Made by a program: the position numbers and the translations under genes. Shown piece after piece: positions 18,616 to 27,443 of a stretch of 64,000 nucleotides of DNA. Source of the stretch: Streptomyces sp. (GTDB taxonomy: Bacteria; Actinomycetota; Actinomycetes; Streptomycetales; Streptomycetaceae); assembly GCA_013362785.1 (NCBI GenBank), contig JABFVM010000008.1, positions 1 to 64,000 of the forward strand, written 5' to 3'. The notes beneath the pieces are model-generated. The model was not told the origin of the DNA, did not search any database, and saw only the letters and a program-made list of their open reading frames with translations. Position 1 is the first letter of the stretch, and the number at the start of each line of letters is the position of its first letter.

Positions 18616-18796
18616 GGGGCACCTCCACAGAACAGCGAAAGGCGGCCGAATCCCAACCATCCGGGTACGGCACGGAGAACCACCGTGAAACCTAAGGATC
18701 CCTCCGATCGTCGGCCATCGACAGCTGTCACGCATCCGTGCCGCAGATCTCAGACAGATGTATGAAGCCCCTCGGGAAATGCGGGAGAATGCCCGT

Positions 18797-19996
18797 GTGA
18801 CGTCCGAATTCAAGGGTGACTACCAGGAGCTGGTCGATGAGATCTCGGAGCTCCTCGGCGCCCCCGCGACCCTGGAGAACCGGGACTTCGAGCTGATCGC
18901 CTTCGGCGCCTACGACAGTGAGGACGAGCTCGACGCGTCGGCCCTGGACCCCGTCCGCACCCGCTCGATCCTGACCCGCCGCTCGACATCGGCCGTACGG
19001 ACCTGGTTCGAGGGCTTCGGCATCACCCGCGCGACCGGACCGGTGCGGATCCCCCGGACTCCGGAGGCGGGGGTGTACCGCGGACGTATCTGTCTGCCCG
19101 TACGCCATAGGAGTGTCGTGCTGGGCTACGTCTGGCTCCTCGACGACGATCCGGGCCCCACGGACCGGCAGCTTTCGGCCGCGATGGAGGTGACGGCGCG
19201 GATCGGCGCGCTGCTCGCGGACGAGGCGCAGCACGGGGCGGATCTGAGCCGGGAGCTGCGGGCGGTGCTGACCGCCGAGCGCGGCTGGCAGGGCGACATG
19301 GCGGTCGCCGAGCTGCGCACGGCCCTGGGCGCACGCGCCGACGGCGTCCATACGGTGGTCTGCGTGGCCCCCTGGCCCTCGGCCGATCCCGACGACGCCC
19401 CCTCGGTGCGGACCGTGCCGCACGCCACCGCGCTGTGCACGGTCCCGTGGGGGACGACGGGGCAGAGCCTCGCGGTGCTGGTCCGGCTGCGCTCGCCCGA
19501 GGTGCGCACGGCGGCGCTGGCCGCGGCGTCCCGGCTGCTGAAGGAGAGCCCGGCGCCACCGCGGCCCTCCACGCGGGGCCCGGCACGGATGGCGGCCGGT
19601 CTCGGCGAACCCCGCACCGGCCTCGCCGACCTGGGCACCGTCTGGCAGGAGGCGTCGGCCGCGGCCCGCGCGGCCCTGGCGGAACCGCGGTTCGGCCCGG
19701 TGGCCGAGTGGTCGCGCATCGGCCCGTACCGTCTGCTGACCGCCCTCTCCCCCGACACCGTCCACGACCCCGCGGTCACCCCCCTCCTCTCCCCCGCCCA
19801 CCAGGAGCTCGCCCGCACCGCCGAGGTCTACCTGGACTGCGCGGGCCAGGCCGGCCGCACCGCCGCCGAGCTGGGCATCCACCGCCAGACCCTCTACTAC
19901 CGGCTCTCCCGCGTCGAACAGCTCACGGGCCTGGACCTGGACGACGGGGAGGACCGGCTGCTGCTGCACATGGCGCTGAAGGGGGCGCGGCTGTAG
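18797..19996 (+). CDS. PucR-family regulator, probably of proline catabolism
   Basis: About 399 residues from the GTG at 18797, which has GGGAGAAT six bases upstream. An in-frame ATG at 18758 would add 13 residues but lacks a ribosome-binding site. The N-terminal two thirds is a GAF-like/CdaR sensory region. The C-terminus carries the PucR helix-turn-helix ([20 protein letters not shown]). It is divergent from proline dehydrogenase/pruA, the same arrangement as the mycobacterial activator PruC, so proline-dependent activation of those genes is the likely role. Confidence 0.85.
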   Translation: MTSEFKGDYQELVDEISELLGAPATLENRDFELIAFGAYDSEDELDASALDPVRTRSILTRRSTSAVRTWFEGFGITRATGPVRIPRTPEAGVYRGRICLPVRHRSVVLGYVWLLDDDPGPTDRQLSAAMEVTARIGALLADEAQHGADLSRELRAVLTAERGWQGDMAVAELRTALGARADGVHTVVCVAPWPSADPDDAPSVRTVPHATALCTVPWGTTGQSLAVLVRLRSPEVRTAALAAASRLLKESPAPPRPSTRGPARMAAGLGEPRTGLADLGTVWQEASAAARAALAEPRFGPVAEWSRIGPYRLLTALSPDTVHDPAVTPLLSPAHQELARTAEVYLDCAGQAGRTAAELGIHRQTLYYRLSRVEQLTGLDLDDGEDRLLLHMALKGARL

Positions 19997-20014
19997 TCGC
20001 GCCGGTCGGTCGGG

Positions 20015-21604
20015 TCAGCCGGCGGTGAGCGCGGTGAGGGCGTCATGGAGCGTGTCGCCGTCCGGTGGGCCGTAGCTCCAGCGGGCGGCGATATGACCGT
20101 CGGGGCGGACGAGCAGGGCGCCCAGCGGATCCGGACCCCACTGGTCGGCCTGCTCGGCGGGCAGGACCTCGACGCGCAGCGGCCAGGGCAGGGCGGCGGG
20201 CGGCTCCCACGGGGCGAGCGTCAGCAGGGTGAACCACTCGCCGAACCCGTCGAGCGTGGAGCGGCCGTCCGTGAGCCGGAGATGCGGTGCGCGGTGGCCG
20301 GGGTCGGCCGTGGGGACGTAGGTGGTGCCCGTCTCCGGTGGGATGCCGTCACCGGCCAGTACGGCCGCGGAGCGGTAGGCGACGCCGAGGACGAGCCCGA
20401 GCTGCGCGAAGTACTGCTCCGACCAGGGCGGTTCGACACGGTCCGGTGTCTGCGCCCCGCCCGCCTGGAGCTGTTCGCGGCGCACCTCCTGCACCTGGAA
20501 CATCATCTTGGAGTTCTCCACCGCCTGGCCCAGCGTCCGGTGGGCGACCGGCCGCCGTTCCGTCTCGTAGGTGTCCAGCAGCCCCGGCCGAGCCCATCCG
20601 CGCAGTACGCCCGCCAGTTTCCAGCAGAGGTTGTGCACATCGGCGACGCCGACGTTCATGCCCAGCCCCCCGGCGGGCGGGATCGCGTGTGCGGCGTCCC
20701 CGGCCAGCAGGATCCGGCCGTGCCGGAAGCGCTCCGCGACGAAGGCGTTCACGACCCAGTGCTGGACGCGCAGGACGTCGACCGCCACGTCGGCGCCGAG
20801 GGAGCGCGAGACGCGGCCGGACCAGTCGGCGCCCTCGGTGTCCTCCGGTGTGGGGGTGAACCAGGCCCAGCCTCCCTCGGGGTACAGCGGGAGGAAGGAG
20901 CCCTGTGAGGTGAGGTAGACCCCGGCGGGCTGCCGGGCGGACCAGTGGTCGAGGTCGGCGTCGAACACGACGGTGGTGACGCGGCCGACCGCACCGGGGC
21001 CGGTGGTGCCGATGCCCAGACGCGCGCGGACGGTGGAGTTCGCGCCGTCGGCGGCGAGTACGTAACGGGCGCGGACGCGCGTCTCGGCACCGCTGCCGTG
21101 GTCGACGAACCGGGCCACGACGCCCTCGGCCGCCTCGTCCTCCTCCCTCACATCGACGAGTTCGGCGCCGAACCGCACCTGCGAGGCCGCCGCGCCGAGC
21201 AGCGTGGGCTCCAGCCGGTCCTGCGAGGTGACCACCCCGAACTCGGGGCTCTCCGGCACCGGCCCGTTCACGCCGATCATCGCGGCCGACGCGAAGTCGG
21301 GGGCGTGCAGCGTGTCGCGGAAGCGGATCCGGCCGTATTCCGGCGGGAACGCGGCGGCCCTGATCCGCTCGGCGATGTCGAGCATCCGGAAGATCTCCAT
21401 CGAGCGCACGTTGACCAGCCGGGACCGCGGGAAGGGCGACAGCTCCCGGTGTTTCTCGACCAGCAGCGTCCGTACGCCCCAGCGTTCGAGCAGGGCCCGG
21501 GCGGTGAGCCCGACGGGCCCGCCACCGACGATCAGGACCTCCACCTCGCCGCCCGCTCCGGGCAGGTCGCGTCCAGGCATGTCGAGCCGCATGAGAACCA
21601 TCAT
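20015..21604 (-). CDS. FAD-dependent aromatic-type monooxygenase
   Basis: A 529-residue flavoprotein of the p-hydroxybenzoate hydroxylase/MhpA-RdmE class. It has the Rossmann motif VGGGPVGLTARALLERWG at about 27-44, the DG motif YVLAADGANSTVRARLG, the GD motif RILLAGDAAHAIPPAGGLGMN, and a C-terminal thioredoxin-like domain of about 130 residues as in polyketide hydroxylases. It would hydroxylate a phenolic or polyketide-like substrate with NAD(P)H and oxygen. It is divergent from the ABC importer and shares its control region, which holds a Zur-like box. The substrate is unknown. Confidence 0.85.
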   Translation of the reverse strand: MMVLMRLDMPGRDLPGAGGEVEVLIVGGGPVGLTARALLERWGVRTLLVEKHRELSPFPRSRLVNVRSMEIFRMLDIAERIRAAAFPPEYGRIRFRDTLHAPDFASAAMIGVNGPVPESPEFGVVTSQDRLEPTLLGAAASQVRFGAELVDVREEDEAAEGVVARFVDHGSGAETRVRARYVLAADGANSTVRARLGIGTTGPGAVGRVTTVVFDADLDHWSARQPAGVYLTSQGSFLPLYPEGGWAWFTPTPEDTEGADWSGRVSRSLGADVAVDVLRVQHWVVNAFVAERFRHGRILLAGDAAHAIPPAGGLGMNVGVADVHNLCWKLAGVLRGWARPGLLDTYETERRPVAHRTLGQAVENSKMMFQVQEVRREQLQAGGAQTPDRVEPPWSEQYFAQLGLVLGVAYRSAAVLAGDGIPPETGTTYVPTADPGHRAPHLRLTDGRSTLDGFGEWFTLLTLAPWEPPAALPWPLRVEVLPAEQADQWGPDPLGALLVRPDGHIAARWSYGPPDGDTLHDALTALTAG

Positions 21605-21643
21605 CCGGACCTGACCGCCGGCCGCAACGCCCCCACCCGGGTA

Positions 21644-21666
21644 TTGGAAATGATTGTCATCATGCT
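21644..21666. promoter_or_regulatory. Zur-like zinc box
   Basis: The core ATGATTGTCAT is an 11-bp palindrome, preceded by TGGAA. It closely resembles the Streptomyces Zur site core AATGATTTTCATT. It lies 61 bases before the binding-protein gene and 39 bases before the divergent monooxygenase start, so it can govern both. Fur-family proteins share related sites, so iron or nickel control is an alternative. Confidence 0.6.
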
Positions 21667-21727
21667 ACGGTCACAGCAACCGCTCTCTTGACCGTCCTTT
21701 TACCCGCCCTTTCACCCGGAGGGTCCC

Positions 21728-23218
21728 TTGCGCCTGCCCGCCCGCCGTCTGTTCCCCGTCACCGCCGTCACCGCGGCCTCCGCACTGCTCACCGGCTGCT
21801 TCGCCGGGGCGGAGTCCGCCGCCGACCCGGCGGACGGCAAGCGCATCCGAGTCGCGATGATGCAGCCCCCGCGCTCCGGGCTGTCGCCGCTCTCGGACGA
21901 CGCGTTCAAGCTGTCCCGCTGGTCGACCGCCGAGACCCTGGTGAAGCTCGACCCCGACGGTGACGCCCGACCCGCGCTCGCCACCAAGTGGCAGCAGTCC
22001 GGCCGCACTTGGAGCTTCGAGATACGCGACGGCGTCACCTTCCACGACGACACGAAGCTGGACGCCGACGCCGTCGTACGCTCCCTCACCAAGGCGGCCA
22101 CCGCGTCCCCCAAGCCGCGCATCCTCGACGGCGTCGAGCTGACCGCGAAGGCCGCCGGGGACAGGGTCACCGTCACGACCGCCACCGAGGACCCCCTGGT
22201 CCCGCAGCGGCTCAGCTCACCGCAGCTGTCGATCCTGGCGGCGAAGGCGTACCGGGGGAAGACGGTGAACCCCGTCGGCGCCGGCACCGGCCCGTTCGAG
22301 CTGGTCAGGGCCGACGGCACCGCCTCCGCCACCCTGGATCGCTACGACGCCTACTGGGGCGGCAAGGCCAAGGCGCCGGGAATCGACGTGACGTTCGTTC
22401 CCGACGGCACCGCCCGCGCGGCGGCGCTCCGCAGCGGCGAGGCGGACATCGTGGAGGCGATCCCGGTGTCGCAGGCCGCGGTGCTCGACCAGGACCTGAT
22501 CACCGAGGTCCCGATGCCGCGCACCAACACCCTGTACCTGAACACCGCGAAGGGCGCCTTCAAGGATCCCTCGCTGCGGGCGGCGGCCCGCGAGGCCATC
22601 GACGCCGAGGCCCTCGTGAAGGGCGTGTACGAGGGTCGCGCCGATGTCGCCGAGGGGCTGCTCGGACCGGCGCTGCCGTGGGCCGCCGAACTGCGGTCGC
22701 CGGTGAAGCGTGCCCGGGCCGGTGAGCCGGGGGGCGCGTCGATCACGATCGGTACGTACACCGACCGCTCCGAGATGCCCGAGGTGGCAGCCACGCTGCA
22801 GCAACAGCTCCAGAAGGCCGGGTTCAAGGTGCGGCTCGACGTCCGCGAGTACACGAACATCGAGGCCGACGCCCTGGCCGGCAGGTTCGACGCGTTCGTC
22901 CTCTCCCGCGCCACCGTCCTCGACTCCGGTGACCCGGCCGCGTACCTCTACAGCGACTTCGCCTCCGACGGCACCTTCAACCTGTCGCGGTTCGCGGACA
23001 AGGGTGTCGACAAGGCTCTGCGCAAGGCCGCCGACACGAAGGTCGGGGACGCCCGCCGCAAGGCCGTCATCGAGGCCGAGGCCGCCGTGCTCGCCCGGGA
23101 CGCGGCCGTCCCGATGCTCCATGAGCGGGTGATCCAGGGCGACGCCGAGGGCGTGGTGAACGCCGCTCACGACCCGCGCGAGCGTGAACTCGTCACCGTG
23201 CGCACGTACGTCAAGTGA
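21728..23218 (+). CDS. Opp/Nik-type substrate-binding lipoprotein
   Basis: A 496-residue family 5 extracellular solute-binding protein. The signal peptide ends in the lipobox LLTGC (Cys at about residue 24). TLVKLDPDGDARPALATKW, WSFEIRDGVTFHDDTKLDADAV and GTGPFELV are classic for peptide/nickel/opine-metal receptors. The start is TTG with CCGGAGG upstream. First gene of the importer operon, behind a Zur-like box. By analogy with nickel-, staphylopine- and zincophore-type Opp systems it probably binds a metal-metallophore complex. Direct peptide binding remains possible. Confidence 0.87.
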   Translation: MRLPARRLFPVTAVTAASALLTGCFAGAESAADPADGKRIRVAMMQPPRSGLSPLSDDAFKLSRWSTAETLVKLDPDGDARPALATKWQQSGRTWSFEIRDGVTFHDDTKLDADAVVRSLTKAATASPKPRILDGVELTAKAAGDRVTVTTATEDPLVPQRLSSPQLSILAAKAYRGKTVNPVGAGTGPFELVRADGTASATLDRYDAYWGGKAKAPGIDVTFVPDGTARAAALRSGEADIVEAIPVSQAAVLDQDLITEVPMPRTNTLYLNTAKGAFKDPSLRAAAREAIDAEALVKGVYEGRADVAEGLLGPALPWAAELRSPVKRARAGEPGGASITIGTYTDRSEMPEVAATLQQQLQKAGFKVRLDVREYTNIEADALAGRFDAFVLSRATVLDSGDPAAYLYSDFASDGTFNLSRFADKGVDKALRKAADTKVGDARRKAVIEAEAAVLARDAAVPMLHERVIQGDAEGVVNAAHDPRERELVTVRTYVK

Positions 23219-25158
23219 GGCTTAGGGGGCTTCTGATGGATCTCCGCGGGAGAAGGATCGGCGCTCGGTGCGTGGCGAGAGTGCGTGCCGGGCGTCGCGA
23301 CGCCGCGGAGATCCATCAGAAGCCCCCTAAGGCAAGGAGGCCGGTCGGCGCGGCCGGGCTGACCCGCTTCGGCTGTCTCGTCGCCGTCCTGGCCACCGTC
23401 GGCCTGCTCCCCTGGCTCTCGCACCGGGACCCGGCGCTCACCGTGCTGCGTGCCCGGTCGGCCGAGCGGGAGCCGACCGAGGAGGCCCTGTCCGCGATCC
23501 GCGAGGACCTCGGACTGGACGCCGGTCCCCTTTCCCTGCTGGGGAGTTGGGCCTCCGACCTGCTGCACGGCGACCTCGGCACCTCCTGGGTGTCGGGCAC
23601 CGACGTGCTGCCGTCCGTCGTCGCCGGGCTCCAGGTGTCGCTGGGCCTGATGGGCGCGGCACTCGGCGTCGCGGTCGTGCTGGGCGCCCTGCTGGTGGCG
23701 CCGGTGCTGGTGCGGGGGCGCGGATCGGCCGGTGCCTTCGCCGCCATGCTCGCCGCGGTTCCCGAGTTCCTGCTGGCCACCGTCGCGCTGCTGGTGTGCG
23801 GGGTGTGGCTGGGCCGGCTGCCGACGGCCGGCTGGGCGGGCCCCGAGTATCTGGTGCTCCCCGCGATCGCCCTCGGCGTCCCGGCGGGCGGTCTGCTCGG
23901 CCGGCTGGTCGCGGACGCGCTGCCCGCCGTCCTCGACGAGCGGTGGGTGGAGCTGTGGCGGGGCGCGGGAGTGAGCCGTACGGCGATCGCGGCGGCCGCC
24001 CTCAAGCGCGTACTGCCGCCGCTGGTACCGCAGTTCGGGATGGCCGCCGTCGGCCTGACCGGCGGGGCGGTCGCGGTCGAGACGGTGTTCGCGGTGCCCG
24101 GCATCGGCCGTACGGCGCTCGGCGCGGCCAAGTCGCAGGATCTTCCGCTGCTCCAGGGTTCGGTGCTGGCGTTGCTGCTGCTCGGCCTGGTCGCGGGTGT
24201 GGCGGCGGCGCTCGCGCGGCGGTGGCTGCTGGGCCCCGCGCTGCGTGACGCCGGTCTGACGCTGCCCCCGGCCCGCCCGGTCCGTAGCCACCCGGCGATC
24301 CCGCTGACCCTGTTCACGGTCCTCGCCGCGACCATCGGCTGGGGTCTGCTGCGCGACCCGTACACCGTGCACACGGCCGCCCGTCTCGCCGCCCCCACCT
24401 GGGCGCACCCGCTCGGCACCGACGCCCTCGGCCGTGACGTCCTCGCGCGGCTCGGCCACGGCGCCGCCTCGACGGTCGGCACGGCGGCCGCCATCTGCGT
24501 ACTGAGCCTGCTGGTCGCGCTCGCCCTCGGCTTCCTGCCCGGCGTCGCGGCGGGCGCGGCGGACATCGCCAACGCCCTGCCCCCGGTGATCGTCGGCATC
24601 CTGGTCGCCGCGGCGACCGGCCCCGGCACCGGCGGCGCGGCCCTCGCCGTGGCCCTGATCTCCTGGCCCGCCCTGTCCGCGCACGCGGCGGCGCTGGTGC
24701 AGGAGGTGCGGGCGTCGGCGTTCCTGACCGCCCAACGGGCCATGGGCGCAAGCCCGCTCTGGATCCTCACCCGGCACGTCCTGCCGTCCGTCGCCACCCC
24801 GGTCGCCCGCCACGCACTGCTCCGGCTGCCCGGCATCGCCCTCGCCCTGGCCTCCCTCGGCTTCCTGGGCCTCGGCGCCCAGCCGCCCGCCCCCGAGTGG
24901 GGCCTGCTGCTCGACGAGTCCCGCGCCTACGTCGAACGCGCCCCCTGGGCCGCCCTCGCCCCGGCCGTCGCCCTGGCCCTCCTCGCGGGGCTGGCGGTGT
25001 CGGGGGCGGCGGCCGTGCAGGGCCGGAGCGCACGGCGAGCCGCGCCGACTGCGAAGAAGCCGTGGGTGAAGAAGCCTTCAGTGAAGAAGCCGTCGGTGAA
25101 GAGGCACTCAGCGAAGAAGTCCTCAGCGAAGAAGAAGGGAGCCTCCGTTGCCGTCTGA
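23215..25158 (+). CDS. Fused two-domain ABC permease (DppB-DppC in one chain)
   Basis: A 647-residue protein holding two complete Opp-type permease domains. The first (about 45-350) has the GDLGTSW segment, the EAA-like loop WRGAGVSRTAIAAAALKRVLPP and VETVFAVPGIG. The second (about 365-605) has HPLGTDALGRDVLARL, AQRAMGASPLWILTRHVLPS and LGLGAQPPAPEWG. These subunits are normally separate genes. The GTG start overlaps the receptor stop (GTGA). Codons 3-39 lie in a 111-bp palindromic insertion; without it the protein would begin MRARRPVGAAGLTRFG. The C-terminal 35 residues are a lysine-rich repetitive tail. Confidence 0.88.
   Translation: MRLRGLLMDLRGRRIGARCVARVRAGRRDAAEIHQKPPKARRPVGAAGLTRFGCLVAVLATVGLLPWLSHRDPALTVLRARSAEREPTEEALSAIREDLGLDAGPLSLLGSWASDLLHGDLGTSWVSGTDVLPSVVAGLQVSLGLMGAALGVAVVLGALLVAPVLVRGRGSAGAFAAMLAAVPEFLLATVALLVCGVWLGRLPTAGWAGPEYLVLPAIALGVPAGGLLGRLVADALPAVLDERWVELWRGAGVSRTAIAAAALKRVLPPLVPQFGMAAVGLTGGAVAVETVFAVPGIGRTALGAAKSQDLPLLQGSVLALLLLGLVAGVAAALARRWLLGPALRDAGLTLPPARPVRSHPAIPLTLFTVLAATIGWGLLRDPYTVHTAARLAAPTWAHPLGTDALGRDVLARLGHGAASTVGTAAAICVLSLLVALALGFLPGVAAGAADIANALPPVIVGILVAAATGPGTGGAALAVALISWPALSAHAAALVQEVRASAFLTAQRAMGASPLWILTRHVLPSVATPVARHALLRLPGIALALASLGFLGLGAQPPAPEWGLLLDESRAYVERAPWAALAPAVALALLAGLAVSGAAAVQGRSARRAAPTAKKPWVKKPSVKKPSVKRHSAKKSSAKKKGASVAV
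23221..23331. mobile_element. 111-bp palindromic element inserted in-frame in the permease gene
   Basis: Two perfect 29-base inverted arms (23221..23249 and 23303..23331, outer end CTTAGGGGGCTTCTGATGG) enclose a 53-base centre. The length is exactly 37 codons. Removing it joins GTG AGG to GCA AGG AGG and restores a normal permease N-terminus. No clear target duplication and no transposase are present. It looks like a non-autonomous palindromic/MITE-like unit, or a mobile hairpin repeat. Confidence 0.6.
25051..25140 (+). repeat. Short tandem repeat encoding a Lys-rich tail
   Basis: Imperfect units of about 15 bases (GTGAAGAAGCCNTCN type) repeat about six times at the 3' end of the permease gene, encoding KKPSVKKPSVKRHSAKKSSAKKK. 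The AAG-rich composition differs from the neighbours. It ends against the ribosome-binding site of the next gene. Confidence 0.65.
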
Positions 25159-26119
25159 TGTGCTCCTCTCGGTGCGCGAGCTGCGGATCGCCTTCGACGG
25201 CGTCGAGGTGGTGCGCGGGCTGTCCTTCGACGTCCGTCCGCGCGAGGCCCTCGCGATCGTCGGCGAGTCGGGCGCGGGCAAGTCCCTCACCGCCCGGGCG
25301 CTGCTGGGCATGCTGCCCCGGGGCGCGACGCGGAGCGGGACGATCGAGCCGGACCTCGCGGCGCACCGCGGCCGCCGTATCTCCCTCGTCCCGCAGGACG
25401 CCCTGTCCGCCCTCTCCCCCGTGCACCCGGTGGGCGACCAACTCGCCGCCGCCGTACGGTCGGTGGCCCGCGTCTCCCGCAAGGAGGCCCGCGCCCGGGC
25501 GGTCGCCGCGCTCGACCGGGTCGGCATCCCGGACGCCGCCCGCAAGGCACGGGCGTATCCGCACGAGTACTCCGGCGGCATGCGCCAGCGCGCGGTCATC
25601 GCCATGGCGACGATCAACGAACCCGACATCGTGGTCGCCGACGAGCCCACCACCGCCCTGGACGAGGAGCGCCGCGACCAGGTGCTGCGGGTGCTCGCCG
25701 AGCAGCGGGAGGCCGTGGGCGCCGCGCTCCTCCTCGTCACCCACGACATGGACGTCGTACGGGACCACGCGGACCGCGTGCTGGTCATGTACGCCGGGCG
25801 CCTCACCGAACTCGGCCGGGCGGGCGAGGTCCTGGACCGCCCCCGCGCCCCCTACACGGCGGGCCTGCTGGCCTCCCTCCCCCAGCACGCACCGCCGGGC
25901 CGCCGCCTCCCCGCCCTGCGCGGCACCCCGCCCGCCCCGGCCGCACTCCCTCCGGGCTGCGCCTTCACCCCGCGCTGCCCGCTCGCGGCGGACCCCTGCC
26001 ATACGGCGGAGCCGGAGCCGCAGGAGGTGGCGGGACGGCTGGTGGCCTGCCATCGCTGGCCCGAACTCCCGTACCCGGCAACAGAGTTGTTCCAGGAAGA
26101 GGAGCGGCAACCGGTATGA
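25148..26119 (+). CDS. ABC importer ATPase, OppD/NikD type
   Basis: A 323-residue ATPase with Walker A GESGAGKS, signature YSGGMRQRAVIAMA, Walker B DIVVADEPTTALD and the switch histidine in LLVTHDMD. The C-terminal segment with PPGCAFTPRCPLA and later cysteines is the Opp/Dpp extension that commonly binds an iron-sulfur cluster. TTG start, overlapping the permease end by 11 bases, with GGGAG upstream. It energises the importer together with the next ATPase. Confidence 0.9.
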   Translation: MPSDVLLSVRELRIAFDGVEVVRGLSFDVRPREALAIVGESGAGKSLTARALLGMLPRGATRSGTIEPDLAAHRGRRISLVPQDALSALSPVHPVGDQLAAAVRSVARVSRKEARARAVAALDRVGIPDAARKARAYPHEYSGGMRQRAVIAMATINEPDIVVADEPTTALDEERRDQVLRVLAEQREAVGAALLLVTHDMDVVRDHADRVLVMYAGRLTELGRAGEVLDRPRAPYTAGLLASLPQHAPPGRRLPALRGTPPAPAALPPGCAFTPRCPLAADPCHTAEPEPQEVAGRLVACHRWPELPYPATELFQEEERQPV

Positions 26120-26829
26120 CTGATGCCCTGCTCGACGTCCGCGACCTCGTCGTCCGCTACGGCGACATGACCGCCGTGGACCGCGTCTCCTTCACCCTGG
26201 CCCCCGGCGAGACCCTCGCCCTCAACGGCCCGTCCGGCTGCGGCAAGTCCTCCACAGCCCTGGCCGTCCTTCAGCTGCGCCGCCCGGATTCCGGCGAAGT
26301 CCGGTTCGAGGGAAGGGAGTTGACGGCCCTCACCGAACGCGAACTGCGCCCGCTCCGCCCGCGTATGCAACCCGTCTTCCAGGACCCGTACGGCTCACTG
26401 AGCCCCCGCCACCGCATCCGCGACGCGGTGGCCGAGCCGCTGAAGGTGCGGGGCCGCTGGAACGGCACCGACGGTCCCGCCCGGGTCGCCGAGCTCCTCG
26501 ACCGGGTCGGCCTGGACCCGTCGTACGGCGACCGGCGTCCGCACGAACTCTCCGGCGGGCAGTGCCAACGCGTCGGGATCGCCCGCGCGCTGGCCTCGGA
26601 CCCCCGCCTGCTGATCCTCGACGAGCCCGTCTCGTCCCTCGACCCCTCGGTCCGGGCCGGCGTACTGAACCTGCTCGCCGACCTCCAGGACGACCTCGGG
26701 CTCGGCTACCTGTTCATCTGCCACGACCGGGCCGTCGTACGGCATGTCGCGGACCGGGTGCTGGAGATGCGGGACGGGCGGGTCAAGTCCGAGTGGCGGC
26801 CTCGATCACCTGACGCAGCCCCTCGGTGA
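26116..26829 (+). CDS. ABC importer ATPase, OppF/NikE type
   Basis: A 237-residue ATPase with Walker A GPSGCGKS, Q-loop FQDPYGSLSPRHRI (typical of OppF), signature LSGGQCQRVGIARAL, Walker B LLILDEPVSSLD and the H-loop LFICHDRAVV. It is shorter than usual OppF because the C-terminal oligopeptide extension is absent. ATGA overlap with the previous gene. Its 3' end overlaps the convergent tetR gene by 47 bases. Confidence 0.9.
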   Translation: MTDALLDVRDLVVRYGDMTAVDRVSFTLAPGETLALNGPSGCGKSSTALAVLQLRRPDSGEVRFEGRELTALTERELRPLRPRMQPVFQDPYGSLSPRHRIRDAVAEPLKVRGRWNGTDGPARVAELLDRVGLDPSYGDRRPHELSGGQCQRVGIARALASDPRLLILDEPVSSLDPSVRAGVLNLLADLQDDLGLGYLFICHDRAVVRHVADRVLEMRDGRVKSEWRPRSPDAAPR

Positions 26830-27367
26830 GCTGTTCCGCGGTGGGCGCGGTCTTCGGGTCGAAGGTCCACTGCGCGATGATCCCGGTCATCAGGGTCACG
26901 TAGAACATGCCGAGGGTGTCCGCGGACTCGTCCGGCACGTCCTCTTCCCGCCCACCCATGAGCAGCGGAATCAGTCCGCGCCCGGCTTCTCGCTGGGCCA
27001 CGGCGAGATGGTCGCGGACCTCGGGCAGCTGATCACCCATGACGACGATCTCCATGCTGAGCCGCCACATCGAGCCGGGTTCGCGCATGGTGCCGATGAT
27101 GTTCGACCACACCTGCCGGAACCGTTCGACCGAGCCGGGCTCGGCGGTGATCCCCCCGTCGCCGTCCCCCTCGAACGCGTCGCCCATCCCCTCGACCAGC
27201 GCCACATACGCCTGCGCGAGCAGCGCGTCCTTCGAGCCGTAGTGGTAGCCGATCGAGGCCAGGTTGGTCCCCGACTCCTTGACGATGTCGCGCGCGGTGG
27301 TGCGCACGAACCCCTTCTCCAGCAGGCAGCGTTTGGCGCCTTCGAGCAGATCCTCGCGGTGTCCCAT
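26783..27367 (-). CDS. TetR-family regulator of the MFS exporter
   Basis: A 194-residue regulator with an N-terminal helix-turn-helix (TTARDIVKESGTNLASIGYHYG at about 23-44). The C-terminal domain resembles TetR_C regulators of drug exporters. It is divergent from the DHA2-type exporter gene. The 76-base gap contains three regularly spaced ACAAGCG repeats that are probable operators, so it most likely represses the exporter and itself until an unknown ligand binds. Confidence 0.87.
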   Translation of the reverse strand: MGHREDLLEGAKRCLLEKGFVRTTARDIVKESGTNLASIGYHYGSKDALLAQAYVALVEGMGDAFEGDGDGGITAEPGSVERFRQVWSNIIGTMREPGSMWRLSMEIVVMGDQLPEVRDHLAVAQREAGRGLIPLLMGGREEDVPDESADTLGMFYVTLMTGIIAQWTFDPKTAPTAEQLTEGLRQVIEAATRT

Positions 27368-27384
27368 GCGCCCAGCCTATCTAG

Positions 27385-27430
27385 ACAAGCGATTTATACA
27401 AGCGTCATAGACAAGCGTTTAAGACGCTCG
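27385..27430. promoter_or_regulatory. Triple 13-bp-spaced operator repeats
   Basis: ACAAGCG occurs at 27385, 27398 and 27411, exactly 13 bases apart. The last one forms an imperfect palindrome with ACGCTCGT at 27423..27430. The repeats overlap the exporter promoter, consistent with TetR repression. Confidence 0.6.
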
Positions 27431-27436
27431 TATAGT
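27408..27436 (+). promoter_or_regulatory. MFS exporter promoter, probably leaderless transcript
   Basis: TAGACA and TATAGT are separated by 17 bases. The -10 box ends seven bases before the ATG and no ribosome-binding site is present, so transcription should start at or near the initiation codon. Confidence 0.65.
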
Positions 27437-27443
27437 CACCGGC

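Noticed and set aside
23167-24836. Minus-strand ORFs opposite the fused permease
   Set aside because: They are antisense shadows. The LRGLLMDLRG-like peptide they show arises only from the palindrome symmetry.
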